DNA of 51,912 nt from Okeania sp. SIO2C9 (GCF_010672455.1 NZ_JAAHGO010000065.1:1-51912); one strand, 5' to 3'; shown: positions 11,441 through 21,155, counted from the first letter of the stretch. Numbers and translations are program-made. The notes: generated by a model not told the origin, from the letters alone.

Positions 11441-12213
11441 TGACGTCAGTGGGATTACTGGTTCTTCCAGACTGCTTAACTAGCTACGCTCTGGCAACAG
11501 TTAGTATTATGTGGGGCTGTCCCCAGTTGTTCAGGTAATTGGCCTTAGTTTTTGGATGCCCGACCATACTATCGATGGACTATTTATTTTTTAGTAACTG
11601 ACCCTCTGCTACTCAGATATATCTCTTCGATAAAAAGGATAATTCTGTTGTAGTTTCATGGGTAAAGTTTGAGAAGGGATTGGTGACCATTCTCATGTGT
11701 TTCTCCATTTGTATCTAGGGAAGGCATTTTAACCCACAGAGATTCTTGAATATATTAGGTTGGCCTCAACCCCATGCTCTACATCAATCATCCGGGCTTT
11801 TTACTTTGGCCTTTCGACTGAACAAATTGCACTGTCATTTTTTAGAGTATCACTGAAGGGTTCATCAAAGGAGATATTAATTATTTTGCTGAGGACTTTT
11901 TTATCTGATTACTGTCAATATCATTTTGTGTGATTATTGTCAAGTTTGAAAAACGAATGATATGTGTTTTAATCGGAAAATATTTGTCAAATTGATTTAA
12001 GAAATTAGCGATCGCTCGAAATTTTTGCCAAAAACCTGGGTCTAAAGCTTCCCCCTTCTGGTGCTCGATCTATAATATTTGGGCATCTCATAGTTTTATC
12101 TGCAAAAATATGTCATCAAATCATACTAGAGCATTGACTTAATCAACGAATAACGATATAATACGTAAAAAAGCATACCATTAGACAGGATGCGCTCAAT
12201 CTCCATGAAATCC

Positions 12214-13309
12214 ATGACTAACCAAACTCAAATTAAATAATAAACAAAAAACTCTGATGGCACAACACGCGGGCTACTCTCGATGGTGCTACAACTGGGG
12301 TTTAAGTTTATGGAATACTGCTTACACAGATGGTTACAAGCCCAACCCTCGTAAACTCAGAGAGGTTTTTACCTTACACACCAAACCCCTCTACCCCTGG
12401 ATGAAAAACTTGTCGTCTAAAGTTTATCAGTATGCTTTTCCTACGGAATGCTGCGCAAACATCAACTTGGGTGAAGCATTTAAGAGGTTCTTTCAAGGGT
12501 TGGGTAAACGCCCAAGGTTTAAGAAAAAAGGTAAACATGATTCTTTCACAATTGATAGTTGTGGAAAGCCAATAGAATTAAACGGATGGAGTCACAAATT
12601 ACCTTTTATTGGTATTGTTAAAACTTATGAACCGATTGAAGCAACAACTCAAAAAATAACTATCAGCAGACAAGCTGGTGATTGGTATCTTAGCTGTAGT
12701 TATGAATTTACTCCGACTGCAACTTCAAAAACTACTGAAGTTGTAGGTGTAGATTTAGGCATTAAAACATTAGCAACATTAAGTAATGGTGAAGTCTTCA
12801 AGAGTGTTTTGCCTTACCGTCAAGCCCAAAACAAACTAGCTAAGTTACAACGACAACTGAGTAGGAAAGTTAAGCATTCAAGCAATTGGTACAAAGCTGT
12901 AGTCAGGCTAGCCAAACAAGATAGGCGAGTAGCTAACATCCGCAAAGATGCGCTTCATAAACTGACAACATATCTAGCCAAGAACCACGGCATTGTTGTG
13001 ATAGAAGACCTAAATGTATCTGGAATGTTAGCTAATCATAAACTAGCTAAATCAGTTAGCAGATAGTGGTTTTATGAATTCCGTAGGCAGTTAAAATATA
13101 AAACTCAGTGGTATGGCTCTGAACTAGCTATAGTTGACAGATTTTTTCCGTCTTCAAAAACTTGTTATAACTGCGGTCATGTTCAAGATATGCCATTGCA
13201 TCTGAGGACTTTTGATTGCTCTGAGTGTGGCATATCTATAGACAGAGATTTGAATGCAAGTATAAATTTGAAAAATGCGGTCGGCTTGACCGTCAATGCT
13301 TGTGGATGA
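12214..13309 (+). pseudogene. Degenerate TnpB (IS200/IS605 family), copy 1
   Basis: TnpB is the RNA-guided nuclease carried by IS200/IS605 elements. The body (12257-13066) has the helix-turn-helix-like N-terminal part (HAGYSRWCYNWGLSLW), the first RuvC motif GVDLGIKTLATLS near residue 170, and IVVIEDLNVSGM near 255. An in-frame TAG at 13064-13066 interrupts it; reading on gives FYEFRRQLKYKTQWYGSEL, then the zinc ribbon CYNCG ... CSECG, RDLNASINLKN and a final TGA. The TAG looks like the result of a one-base insertion and a nearby one-base loss. The start is also damaged: MTNQTQIK from 12214 is in another frame from the matching LKLNNKQKTLMAQHAG. A 21-nt repeat is inserted in frame at 12439-12459. 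Unlikely to be active. Confidence 0.85.
12439..12459 (+). repeat. 21-nt in-frame repeat insertion in TnpB copy 1
   Basis: TCCTACGGAATGCTGCGCAA(A) adds seven codons (PTECCAN) between AF and INLGEAFKRF. The same core sits in TnpB copy 3 at 45500-45520, where copy 2 gives the empty site. Confidence 0.7.
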
Positions 13310-13499
13310 GTTACCGCCGACGGCCTCAGTGGAAGCAAGAAGTAAACATTAAAATATCACTAATTATGACGTTTTATATCGGTTTTATGAAGCAGAAATC
13401 AAAGAAATAGTAATCTTAGTAACTAGACAGTGCGAAGTTCTTGGAATAACTATTAATAGCTAAGGCTTTCAGCGATCTAAAGGTTAAAAACTCTTTATT

Positions 13500-13868
13500 G
13501 AGAGTTGTAGGTACTGTCTCAATCAAATAATTACCACAAAGCAATAATTAGACTAGAAAAATGTCATTTGAAGGTAACTAGACAGCTTAAAGACTGGGCT
13601 ATTATAGCAGTTTTCCTGCACGGTAGACCACAGTAGAGACGTTCCATGAAACCTCCTTACAGGGCGCGTGATTATGACAATGTGGTTCATCAATTGTTTC
13701 GGTAAATCCTAATTTCACTTCTACTGATTGTTCTAATTGTGGGCATAGAGTTAAAAAGTATTTATCAACTCGTACTCATATTTGTCCTCATATTGTCATA
13801 TAGAAATATGCCGTGATACTAATGCAGCACACAATATATTGAATCGTGGATTAGAAATAGTAGGTATC
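13500..13868 (+). pseudogene. TnpB C-terminal remnant (different subfamily)
   Basis: Two fragments of one TnpB reading frame. 13520-13604 reads roughly NYHKAIIRLEKCHLKVTRQL, like the HxKxxRLxxxH helix of TnpB, and 13697-13860 reads NPNFTSTDCSNCGHRVKKYL, then STRTHICPH, then after a frameshift CRDTNAAHNILNRGLEIVG: the zinc ribbon and final RuvC Asp. The two fragments are separated by a degraded miniature element at 13603-13696. This subfamily (STDCSNCG...RDTNAAHNIL) differs from copies 1-4. Confidence 0.65.
13603..13696 (-). repeat. Degraded TA-MITE inside TnpB remnant
   Basis: TATAGCAGTTTTC, GGTAGACCACAGTAGAGACG, TTCCATGAAACCTCC and ATGTGGTTCATCAATT align in order with the intact copies at 34100-34204 and 44931-45035. 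The right terminal repeat is missing and the TnpB sequence resumes directly. Confidence 0.6.
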
Positions 13869-13915
13869 TTGACATCCTCCCGACCCTGCTCTATGAGACA
13901 GCGCGGGATTCCCTA
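13868..13915 (-). mobile_element. IS200/IS605 right-end hairpin of TnpB copy 4
   Basis: CTTGACATCCTCCCG ... CGCGGGATTCCC is the reverse complement of the common GAATCCCGnnnn...CGGGAGGATGTCAAG terminus and TnpB-guide scaffold, in the right orientation for the minus-strand TnpB remnant. Confidence 0.65.
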
Positions 13916-14094
13916 GCATCACTGTTAGAGACTTTCTGTTTCTTAGCACCCGCCTTCCGGGATTTATTCCCCTCGGGTCTAAAAGCGCGCTCCACAGACA
14001 AGCCAGCGCCGCCAAAGGGGGTCTCCCCCATGAGCGACTGGCGCTGACACTGCTCCTCCCGCAGCCTTCGAGGGTGGGCGTTCCCTCTCTTGGT

Positions 14095-14220
14095 CAGCAT
14101 TCCCTCTCTTGGTCGGCGTTCCCTTGCGACTAGCGTCGTCGCGGGTTCCGACCGCTTGCGCCTGTCGGCGGCGCGGGGTCTGACCGCTTGCGGTCAGACG
14201 CCGACGCGGGTTCCCATCCG
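14095..14220. repeat. GC-rich repeat block
   Basis: Strongly GC-rich against the AT-rich background, made of CTCTCTTGGTC, GACCGCTTGCG and GTCGTCGCGG units in inverted and direct arrangement. The same units form 39415-39560 and the insertions at 14576-14630 and 45677-45730. Confidence 0.7.
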
Positions 14221-14575
14221 CAAAATGTTTATACTGGCGTTGATGTCCCTGTCATGGTGAGCTGCACACTCTGGACAATCCTACTCTCTAATGTTTAGAG
14301 GTAATTTCTCCACTACATGACCACAATTAGAGCAACGCTTAGAACTAGGAAAGTATCGGTCAATCTTGATTAATTCCCGTCCATACCATTCAGCTTTGTA
14401 CTCTAATTGCCTGACTAACTCGGACCAGTTGGCATCACTTATCGCCCTAGTGCCGCTACGCGGAAGTCAGAACTCAGAACTCAGAAGTCAGAAGTATTGA
14501 TTGGTAAGGCTTTTAGGATTTTGTAACTGGTCAGTTATTTCCGCCGTTCTGCACTAGCTAATTTATGGTCTCTTG

Positions 14576-14630
14576 GTGCGCGTTCCGCAAGCGAGCTGGG
14601 GTCGTCGCGGGGTCGCACCGCTTTTTAACC
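14576..14630 (-). repeat. GC-rich insertion in TnpB copy 4
   Basis: Read on the minus strand, AGCGGTGCGACCCCGCGACG followed by ACCCCAGCTCGCTTGCGGAA and CGCGCACCAAGAGA is inserted between AAAA and CCATAAA of the GMxKNHKLA segment. TnpB copy 3 carries almost the same insert at the homologous codon. Confidence 0.75.
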
Positions 14631-15059
14631 ATGTTTTTTACCGCTAAATCTTCCACTACAATCAATTGGTTTTCTTTGATTAGCTGAGTGGTTAGCTTAT
14701 GGGTATAGTCTAGTCTTGAATCTTTAATTTTTGCGTGTATCCTAGCTACTTTCAGCCTAGCTTTTTGATAGTTATTTGACCCAAAGGTTTTCCTAGTAGA
14801 AATTGAATCAGGGAGATCATCAAAAAAGAGGAAAAGAAAAAGCAGCTCCCTTTTGTCTTTGACCATAGGATAGAGAAGCCAGTGCGCCCTTGCGGGTCTC
14901 CCAACAGTCATGCAACTGGCGTGGTGTTGTAGTGCCTCCTTTCCTAGGTCATGCTGCGCAAACGGAGGAGCTACGCTAACACGAGCGTCAGGGTAACACC
15001 TGCGATCCGAAGGATATGTCATATTTGACTATATCTTTATGAACTATTGAGTGGAATAA

Positions 15060-15297
15060 CAGTAACGTAGGGCATACAGGAACTGCCGATTTAGCCTCCT
15101 ACAGAGGAGTTTTCCTGTCGGAATGCTGCGCAAACGCTAAGGGAAACCCTTGGGGAAATAACAATCTCTACTGATGATGGGCAACCTGATTCAGGAAGTT
15201 ACGTCCTTGTTGGCATAGTCTTGCGGAAGGCAAACCAAGAATCACCACTGGGTAAGAATCCCCGTGCGTTTACACCGGGGAGTATGTCAACCCATGA
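15060..15297 (+). mobile_element. IS200/IS605 3' remnant with right-end hairpin
   Basis: A relic of a plus-strand IS200/IS605 element: out-of-frame tail sequence (AGGAACTGCC, GGCAAACCAAGAATCACCACTGGG) and the terminal hairpin GAATCCCCGTGCG...CCGGGGAGTATGTCAAC at 15251-15288. A 48-bp copy of the GCCTCnTACAGAGGAGTTTTCC...GCTGCGCAAACGCTAA repeat is inserted at 15094-15142. No intact gene remains. Confidence 0.6.
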
Positions 15298-15642
15298 GAA
15301 TAATTTTATGTTTTAAAAGTAATTACAATCAGAAAAAATGTCAAATATCTTTGGAAATATCATCGGCATCTTTAGAAAAAATGGTCGATTCGGAGTAGAT
15401 AATTTATATTTTTTTAAGCAATTTTTTCAGTAATATTAATTATAGATTAAAGGATTAATTAATACTTTAGGGCAGTCATAATGTGTTATATCATTTTGAT
15501 AAATATTTGGTATAAATAGTTAAGTTATTGCTAGTAGTTCAGAAAGTTTAATTTTTAGTCAAAAGGACATTATTGGTAAAGTCTAGAAATCACTCAAATT
15601 ATGCGCAACATTCTTTTTTCACCCATGGTATTAGACCCATGA

Positions 15643-15814
15643 TATCATGTCCGTTTATATCGTTTGTGTAAACCCAAGGGTGAATATCTGCAGGAAATAA
15701 TGGTTTTTTTCTTGCGAGGGTAGCCTTTCTTCCTCTTCTCTCTTCCCTCTTCCTTCTTCCCTCTTCCTTCTTCCTTACCTTTGCTATACAAGACCGATGC
15801 TGCCGGACATGATA
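15643..15814. repeat. MITE with TATCATGTCCG ends, copy 1
   Basis: Ends are TATCATGTCCGTTTATATCG and, inverted, CGATGCTGCCGGACATGATA. A second full copy lies at 46183-46324, sharing TGTGTAAA, TATCTnCAGGAAAT and TATACAAGACCGATGC. The middle of this copy is filled by a (TTCCTCT)n polypyrimidine tract. Confidence 0.7.
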
Positions 15815-16331
15815 TGATTTTTCTATAACAAAATTATTTGTATATTTACTGTAATGAGAAAACAATGACCCAGTTCATTAATGGATAATGGATAATTACC
15901 TCTCCCTTTTAGGGAAAGGATTGACCGATTAGGAAAAAATTTATTCTCTTGGTCGATTGGATATGGCTCCGAAACCTCGCCATCCCATCCTAACGGACTG
16001 CTCCGCAAACGACCGCTTTTTTCCCCTTTAAAGGGGGGGCTTTAAGGCGTGAATTATTTAATTATTTAATTATTTAATTATTAATTATTCGGTAATTAGT
16101 GATTTCATTGATTCACTAAAACTTAAGTCTCAAAAGTCAGTTGAAAAATCTGAAAATTAAGCTTAAGAGGAAAATAGTTTATCTGCTAGCTGTTTTCCTA
16201 TAACCGTTAAATCACAGATGATAACGGGAGTCCCCAACAGCTATTTTCAGATGGGGTCTATTTTATTTTGCCTGTTTCCTACTTCAAGCAAATATTGAAT
16301 TAATTTTTTACAGATACTTAACTGAGATTAT
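15815..16331. other. Repeat-rich non-coding region downstream of minE
   Basis: No gene. 15885-16080 is a copy of the dispersed TAATTACCTCTCCC...CCCCTTTAAAGGGGGGGCTTTAA repeat with TTATTTAATTATTTAATT tandem repeats at its end; an AACGGAC-TGCTCCGCAAACG stretch inside it resembles the 21-nt insertion core. A TAATTA-rich stretch follows, then the end of minE. Confidence 0.5.
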
Positions 16332-16616
16332 TTAACTATTGTGAATATCTGACCTGGCTTTAATACGTCTAATAGGCAAATTTGCCACTAATGCTGTAGC
16401 TCTTTGATTATTTTCTAACAAAAATTCTGAATCGTTGTCATCTATTTCAACATAGCGAGATACTACTTCCATAATTTCTTTTCTCATAGCCTCTATTATT
16501 TCGGGATTGATATCGGCACGGTCATGAGCGATAACCAGCTTCAAACGACGCTTAACTTCATTACGACTACTAGGAGTATTTCTAGAAAAAAGTTTTTCTA
16601 TAATTTCATTTAACAT
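16332..16616 (-). CDS. minE: Cell division topological specificity factor MinE
   Basis: A 94-residue MinE that stimulates MinD ATPase and confines MinC/MinD away from mid-cell. The anti-MinCD part ([28 protein letters not shown], given in pieces: [18 protein letters not shown]) and the C-terminal topological specificity domain ([12 protein letters not shown]) are clear. Length is normal for cyanobacteria. It is downstream of minD with 56 nt between, so the two are very likely cotranscribed on the minus strand. Confidence 0.95.
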   Translation of the reverse strand: MLNEIIEKLFSRNTPSSRNEVKRRLKLVIAHDRADINPEIIEAMRKEIMEVVSRYVEIDDNDSEFLLENNQRATALVANLPIRRIKARSDIHNS

Positions 16617-16672
16617 TAGCTTATTGTTAATTCAATAGTTGATTTATTCAGTAAATTGTAATTTTTTCCATC

Positions 16673-17479
16673 TTAAACAATTTTAGATGATAATAATTTA
16701 CGCAACCAAGTAAAGAAATTTTCTTGTGGGGGGTTTAGGTCAATAAAATCTACTTTTTCTCCATCTAAACGACGAGCAATATTAACAAATTCTGAGCCTG
16801 CGAGAGAAATATTTTCTGCTAATACTAAAGGTTCGCCTCGGTTAGTAGATACAATTACTTTCTCATCATCTGGAATAATTCCCATCAGTGGGATAGCAAG
16901 AATTTCTTCTACGTCTTGTACTGACATCATTTCATCAGCTTGGACCATTTGAGGTCTAATCCGATTAACTATCAGATGGATATTCTTAACATTGTTGGCT
17001 TCTAAAAGGCCAATTACTCTATCCGCGTCACGGACGGCAGATATTTCTGGGGTTGTAACAATTATAGCTTCTTGGGCCGGGGCGATCGCGTTCTGGAAAC
17101 CTTGTTCAATTCCAGCAGGAGAGTCAATCAGAATATAGTCATATTTTGGTATTAACATATTGACTAACTCTTGCATTTGTTGGGGAGTAACTACTTCTTT
17201 CATTCGATTTTGAGCAGCAGGTAAAAGTGCCAACCGAGGTTGTCTTTTATCCCTAACTACTGCTTGTTCGAGGCGGCATTCTCCTGCTAAAACCTCTACT
17301 GCCGTATAAACAATTCTGTTTTCTAAACCTAGTAGTAAGTCCAAATTTCTTAATCCGAAATCTGCATCAACTACGGCTACTCGGCGACCCTTTTGAGCTA
17401 AAGCCATGCCCAAGTTTGCTGTGCAAGTAGTTTTTCCCACTCCACCTTTACCAGAAGTAATAACAATAATTTTGCTCAT
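16673..17479 (-). CDS. minD: Septum site-determining ATPase MinD
   Basis: A 268-residue ParA-type membrane ATPase that recruits MinC to the membrane. The deviant Walker A is SGKGGVGKTTCTANLG at residues 9-24, switch I/Walker A' VVDADFGLRNLDLLLG near 37, Walker B ILIDSPAGIE near 115. The C-terminus FFTWLRKLLSSKIV is an amphipathic membrane-targeting helix. It follows minC after a 471-nt gap, unusually long for an operon, so it may have its own promoter. Confidence 0.97.
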   Translation of the reverse strand: MSKIIVITSGKGGVGKTTCTANLGMALAQKGRRVAVVDADFGLRNLDLLLGLENRIVYTAVEVLAGECRLEQAVVRDKRQPRLALLPAAQNRMKEVVTPQQMQELVNMLIPKYDYILIDSPAGIEQGFQNAIAPAQEAIIVTTPEISAVRDADRVIGLLEANNVKNIHLIVNRIRPQMVQADEMMSVQDVEEILAIPLMGIIPDDEKVIVSTNRGEPLVLAENISLAGSEFVNIARRLDGEKVDFIDLNPPQENFFTWLRKLLSSKIV

Positions 17480-17950
17480 AAGCTATTAGAAATTAAGAAA
17501 TAAAGAATTGTATATAGTCAAAACTTAGAGATTATTTTGGTATTTTAGATTAAGTTTAGAGTTTCTAACGGCATAATAATTATTTCATTACCCAATTTTT
17601 TAGATATGTAAACTCCAAAAAATCTGCTACTTCAAAGTTAACTTCAGAAATATCAGCTTATTCTTATTACATCAAAACTGTGATTTTGTCAAGGAAAATT
17701 GATTTTGTAAAGACACTAGAGAATGAGGTTGGGGTGAAAAATTGTCGTTATGATTTGCTAGGTGCCACAGGAGAACAAGTTTTTGAGTGAATTTACTTTT
17801 CGTTACAAACTGATTTTTTTTGTGCCCTCTTAATATATTGCACGTTAATTTAAAGACGTAGTGTTGTCTAGTTCCTAATTCCAATAAATTTTCTACAGGA
17901 GCATTTTCTGGGTTCTACCGACTACCAACTACTGACTACTGACTACTTCT
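17480..17950. other. minC-minD spacer
   Basis: No gene. It includes a short ACTACTGACTACTGACTAC repeat next to the minC end and AT-rich sequence close to minD that could contain a minDE promoter. The short frames present have no coding character. Confidence 0.5.
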
Positions 17951-18733
17951 TCAACGCCGTATCTTAACAAAGTCTACCATCCGACTAATACGAATCCCTT
18001 GATCTGTCACATAAGCAACTTCAGGATAAAATTGAGTTGGTAGTTTTTCTGGCCCTCTAGCTACTTGCCCTGCAATTCTGATAATAGTTGGTTCCATCTG
18101 TAAAGTCATAATTACACTTTGAGAATTTCCTTTAGCACCAGCGTGGACTATTCCTCGTAAACGACCCCACACTAGAATATCTCCATCAGCAATGACAGAA
18201 CCACCAGGATTAACATCTCCTACAATAACTACCGTACCGGGGTGCCGAATTTCTACTCCGGAACGAATGGTCATCTGTAAATATAAAGGTTCAAACATAG
18301 GTTGAACTTTTTCTGTAGGAGCTTGGTTGAGAGTAATAATGTCAGATTTTTGTTCTACAGAATAGCCAACTGTGACTGCTGCTACAGCAGTTTGGCGACG
18401 TGAAGTTTGAACTGTTGTTAATTCTAGCTCTACTTCTAAAAGAGCTTCAGATATTTCTTGTAATTGACGAGTATCTAATAAGCGGTCAAAAGCAATGAGC
18501 TGTACCTCTGTTTTTGGCTGCCAAAATCTTTCTCCTGCGTTGAGGCGTTGCTTGAACTGTTGCCAAATTTCTGTCCAGGTCATAGCAGTTGGACTTTCTA
18601 TCTCACCATTATTAAATTCTGGTGGCAAGAGTAATAACAGTTTTCCTTCCTCTGTTTTGAATCTGACTTGTAAGTTGGTACTTACTTCTGGTGTAGAGGC
18701 AGGAGTTGTTGAGATAGAATCATCGGAGGACAT
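17951..18733 (-). CDS. minC: Septum site-determining protein MinC
   Basis: A 260-residue inhibitor of FtsZ ring assembly. Residues 1-150 are the variable N-terminal region with a cyanobacterial Ser/Thr-rich leader. The C-terminal beta-helix domain, which dimerises and binds MinD, is unmistakable: GVEIRHPGTVVIVGDVNPGG, VIADGDILVWGRLRG and HAGAKGN. First gene of the minC-minD-minE order. The ATG at 18733 is followed by an acidic stretch, and no better start is seen. Confidence 0.93.
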   Translation of the reverse strand: MSSDDSISTTPASTPEVSTNLQVRFKTEEGKLLLLLPPEFNNGEIESPTAMTWTEIWQQFKQRLNAGERFWQPKTEVQLIAFDRLLDTRQLQEISEALLEVELELTTVQTSRRQTAVAAVTVGYSVEQKSDIITLNQAPTEKVQPMFEPLYLQMTIRSGVEIRHPGTVVIVGDVNPGGSVIADGDILVWGRLRGIVHAGAKGNSQSVIMTLQMEPTIIRIAGQVARGPEKLPTQFYPEVAYVTDQGIRISRMVDFVKIRR

Positions 18734-19133
18734 AGAGTATGGAATTTAATTTTTAATCTTTTTTTTTGGCCAGACTATTTTATCATATCAGTTATTAATT
18801 AAGATTTGTGTGCTAGTACACCATTTATACTAGAAGGAAGAGGGAAGAAGGAAGAAGGGCGATTAGTTATTTAGAACAGAAGAAAGGACAGAAAGAGCGA
18901 AAAATCTGGTGTTGTCTGAGTTTTAATACCAAATCTCAAAAAGTTTGCTATGTATCTATGGTATAGGCTTTTGATATGTCCGCGCCCTTTCCCTCAAAAT
19001 AAACAAGGGACAAGAGAGATATTTGCTGTTGAAGCGAGAAGATAGTTTTCTAACCTTGTCAACTTCCCTTTTCTCCTGTTGAAGAATGAATTGGTTAAAA
19101 AACTATAGTGCTATATAAATAAATTGGGTAATT
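18734..19133. other. Intergenic with dispersed repeats
   Basis: No gene. AGAAGGAAGAGGGAAGAAGG tracts and a copy of AAAAATCTGGTGTTGTCTGAGTTTTA are followed by CTTTTGATATGTCCGCGCCC. Divergent promoters of minC and the GNAT gene must lie here. Confidence 0.5.
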
Positions 19134-20099
19134 ATGAGCATCAAAATATTAACACCCCGCCCCTATAGAGGTGAGATAGATTTAGAGGCGATCGCTCAAT
19201 TGCTAAATAGTAGTGAATCAGCTCATCAATTCCATGAATGGCCGTCTCCGGCAGAAATGCTCATGCAATTGGAAACTCCGTCTGTAGACAAGCAGCGCGA
19301 TATTTGTTTATGGGAAGATAGCAACAGTCAAGTTATGGCTATTGCGGGATTGATGATTCCAGAAATAGGGGAAGATATTGCAGGTATTTTGTGGTTTCGA
19401 GTTGACCCTCAGACTAAAGGCAATAATTTAGAAGCTCAAATTCTGGAGTGGGGAGAGAAACGGATGGGGGAAGTCGGTCGGGAAAGAAATGTCAAAGTTA
19501 AACTGCTGTCTGGAGGACATAGTGATAATGTTGAACGTATAGCTTTATTAGAAAGTTGTGGTTTTAAAATAGGGCGGTATTTTTTAATGATGGAGCGATC
19601 GCTTACCGATCCTATTCCAGAAGCTGAGTTTCCAGAAGGTTTTACCCTAAAACATATAGACAGTGAAGCAGATGCAGCAGTTTGGGCAGAAATGTTTAAT
19701 CAAACTTTTATTGACCATTGGAATCATCAAGATATTACTGTTGAATCTGTGAAGGATAAACTCAATGACCCTAAATATCAATCAGAATTAAGTTTAGTTG
19801 CAGTTGCGCCTGATGGTACTTTTGCTGCTTTTTGTGATTGTCAGATTCACTCAGAAAATAATGAATTAAACAGACGTAAAGATGGTTTAATTTATATGCT
19901 GGGTACTCGCCGTGGTTTCAGGAAGCGGGGGTTAGGGAGTGCTATTTTGTTGTCGGCGTTGAAATTGTTGAAAGGGAAGGGGATGGAAACAGCGATGTTG
20001 TATGTTGATGCAGATAACCTTTCAGGGGCAACAAGACTTTATGAGTCGGTGGGTTTCCAGAGGGTTAATACTCAAATAGCTTATATTAAGGAAGTTTAG
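19134..20099 (+). CDS. Tandem-GNAT acetyltransferase, left paralogue
   Basis: A 321-residue protein with two GNAT folds. The C-terminal one (about 165-321) has the acetyl-CoA pyrophosphate loop GTRRGFRKRGLGSAIL and the strand-break motif DADNLSGATRLYESVGF; the N-terminal one (about 1-150) is degenerate but keeps LLESCGFKIGRYFLMME. Substrate unknown. It is about half identical to the gene at 29121-30098, which lies in the same orientation on the other side of the RNA island, sharing TLGTRRGFRxRGLG, QTFIDHWN and the N-terminal EAIAxx motif. The pair therefore brackets the island. Confidence 0.85.
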   Translation: MSIKILTPRPYRGEIDLEAIAQLLNSSESAHQFHEWPSPAEMLMQLETPSVDKQRDICLWEDSNSQVMAIAGLMIPEIGEDIAGILWFRVDPQTKGNNLEAQILEWGEKRMGEVGRERNVKVKLLSGGHSDNVERIALLESCGFKIGRYFLMMERSLTDPIPEAEFPEGFTLKHIDSEADAAVWAEMFNQTFIDHWNHQDITVESVKDKLNDPKYQSELSLVAVAPDGTFAAFCDCQIHSENNELNRRKDGLIYMLGTRRGFRKRGLGSAILLSALKLLKGKGMETAMLYVDADNLSGATRLYESVGFQRVNTQIAYIKEV

Positions 20100-20506
20100 G
20101 TAATTTCAGTTATCAGTACCCCTACAATCAGGAGGTTTGAAATATAGAATATTCTATTTTCTCTTGGTCTGATGGATATGGCGAGGAGACCTTGCCTTAA
20201 AGTTGAATTAAGCAAGGCTATAGTCTATATTTCAGCCGTTATTCACCATGACGATACAGGACTACCAAAAATTTTTCTCTACCCCCTTGACAATATTGTA
20301 ATATTTTATGTAGTATATATTTATGCCAGTTATGGGAATGCCTCTAAATCTGGAAAATCAAACCTTGTATTGTAATATAAGGTAGTGATGATTTTGGGAA
20401 GATTGGCGATCGCGTAATGCCGTATTACAAATTTTAATTTTCCGTAGAAAAAGGAGGAGTAAATGTTATATAAAAAGAGAAATTTAAAAGATTAGAATAC
20501 ACTGCT
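20100..20506. other. Start of the RNA island: repeat and promoter region
   Basis: Contains a fragment of the dispersed repeat (TTTTCTCTTGGTCTGATGG, ATGGCGAGGAGACC), the first of three related promoter-like sites (20287), and a HIP1 site. A reading frame over 20172-20375 is repeat-derived and not supported as a gene. Confidence 0.55.
20287..20320 (+). promoter_or_regulatory. Promoter-like site 1 of the RNA island
   Basis: CCCCCTTGACA, then 18 nt, then TAGTATATAT. The same arrangement (TTGACA/TTGAAA, 18 nt, TAGTAT/TGGTAT, with TTATGTAG before it) occurs at 21247 and 27279. Directs transcription towards the HNH gene and the first tRNAs. Confidence 0.6.
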
Positions 20507-20785
20507 ATGCAATGCGAACTGTGTGAAAGGGAAATGGAAAAATTAACCGTCCATCACTTAATTCCTAAACAAAACACCAAACGCAAAAAAATTGACCCAG
20601 GTCCCACTATTGAGATTTGTTCGGCCTGTCATCGGCAAATTCATGCCTTCTTTGATAACAAGCGTTTAGCTCAAGAGTTAAATACTGTTGAGCAACTGAA
20701 AAATGAACCAAAAATGCAAAATTTTCTGTTGTGGGTAAGCAAGCAAAACTCAAATAAAAGGATACAAGTACACCGTCAAAGGTAA
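20507..20785 (+). CDS. HNH domain protein
   Basis: A 92-residue HNH/His-Me finger protein. Cys pairs CELCE and CSACH frame the metal-stabilised fold, with VHHLIPKQ as the catalytic HH motif and CHRQIHAFF as the closing His. Stand-alone HNH proteins of this size act as nicking or double-strand nucleases in mobile elements, restriction and phage biology; a role in this island is inference. It sits 220 nt after promoter-like site 1 and 111 nt before the first tRNA. The ATG is the only start that keeps the N-terminal CxxC. Confidence 0.8.
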   Translation: MQCELCEREMEKLTVHHLIPKQNTKRKKIDPGPTIEICSACHRQIHAFFDNKRLAQELNTVEQLKNEPKMQNFLLWVSKQNSNKRIQVHRQR

Positions 20786-20896
20786 GAAATTTTATTATGA
20801 GCGATCGGGAAAATAATTTAAAAAACTGGTAGTAGCATTTGTCAGTACAGATAAATAAAATTAGCCAAAATAATGATGATTTTTCTGCACATCCTA

Positions 20897-20994
20897 ACCC
20901 CTGTAGCCCAACAGGAAGAGGCGCTAAACTTAGAATCTAGATGTTGCTGGTGCCTCCTGGGGAGGAACTGCGTTTTCGATTCCAGTCAGGGGTA
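20897..20994 (+). tRNA. tRNA-Leu(UAG), divergent
   Basis: Acceptor ACCCCTG / CAGGGGT pairs perfectly; D region TAGCCCAACAGGAAGAGGCG is leucine-like; anticodon loop CTTAGAA gives UAG; a class II variable arm with hairpin CCTCC/GGAGG follows. The T arm (ACTG...TTCGATTCCAGT) has about four extra bases, so function is uncertain. Not CCA-encoded. Confidence 0.65.
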
Positions 20995-21003
20995 TTGGTG
21001 GCA

Positions 21004-21080
21004 CGCGGAGATGAAGCAAGAGTGGCTTATTAGGTTCATAACCTAAAAATCAGTGAGTGCAACTCTCACCTCCGCCACCA
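21004..21080 (+). tRNA. tRNA-Met(CAU), divergent, CCA encoded
   Basis: Anticodon stem TTAGG/CCTAA with loop TTCATAA (CAU); T arm GTGAG-TGCAACT-CTCAC; acceptor (C)GCGGAG / CTCCGC(C) with one mismatch at the first pair; ends ACCA. Could alternatively be a lysidine-modified Ile tRNA, which also has CAU. Confidence 0.7.
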
Positions 21081-21083
21081 AAC

Positions 21084-21155
21084 GCAGGTGTGATGTAACT
21101 AGCAACATGAGATTCTTGTAAAGTTTTCTTGTGAGTACAAATCTCACCACCTGCT
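21084..21155 (+). tRNA. tRNA-Thr(UGU), divergent
   Basis: Acceptor GCAGGTG / CACCTGC is perfect; T arm GTGAG-TACAAAT-CTCAC; anticodon loop CTTGTAA gives UGU, on a stem with G-U pairs. It lies 3 nt after tRNA-Met, so both come from one transcript. Confidence 0.72.

Larger units (their letters stand above)
13868..15022 (-). pseudogene. Shattered TnpB, copy 4
   Basis: Minus-strand TnpB debris. From its 5' side: 14790-14630 encodes FGSNNYQKARLKVARIHAKI and LIVVEDLAVKNMVK; a GC-rich repeat interrupts the next codons (14576-14630); NHKLASA resumes near 14570; then 14445-14225 reads [36 protein letters not shown] and CPEC...RDINASINIL, the zinc ribbon. Between and after these lie AGTCAGAACTCAG repeats, two GC-rich repeat blocks and the element's right-end hairpin at 13868-13915. 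Several frames are broken; not functional. Confidence 0.7.

Noticed and set aside
13064-13066. Recoded stop or programmed frameshift in TnpB copy 1
   Set aside because: The local sequence is best explained by a one-base insertion and a one-base loss relative to intact relatives, and the start is broken as well; decay is the simpler reading.
13891-14100. 69-codon minus-strand frame
   Set aside because: Lies over an IS right end and GC-rich repeat units, with no similarity to proteins; a repeat-derived open frame.
15599-16008. Two minus-strand open frames of 88 and 61 codons
   Set aside because: They run through MITE ends, a polypyrimidine tract and dispersed repeats; composition is Lys/Arg/Glu from AGAAGG repeats. 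No coding character.
20172-20375. 67-codon plus-strand frame before the HNH gene
   Set aside because: It starts in the dispersed ATGGCGAGGAGACC repeat and crosses promoter-like site 1; not a gene.
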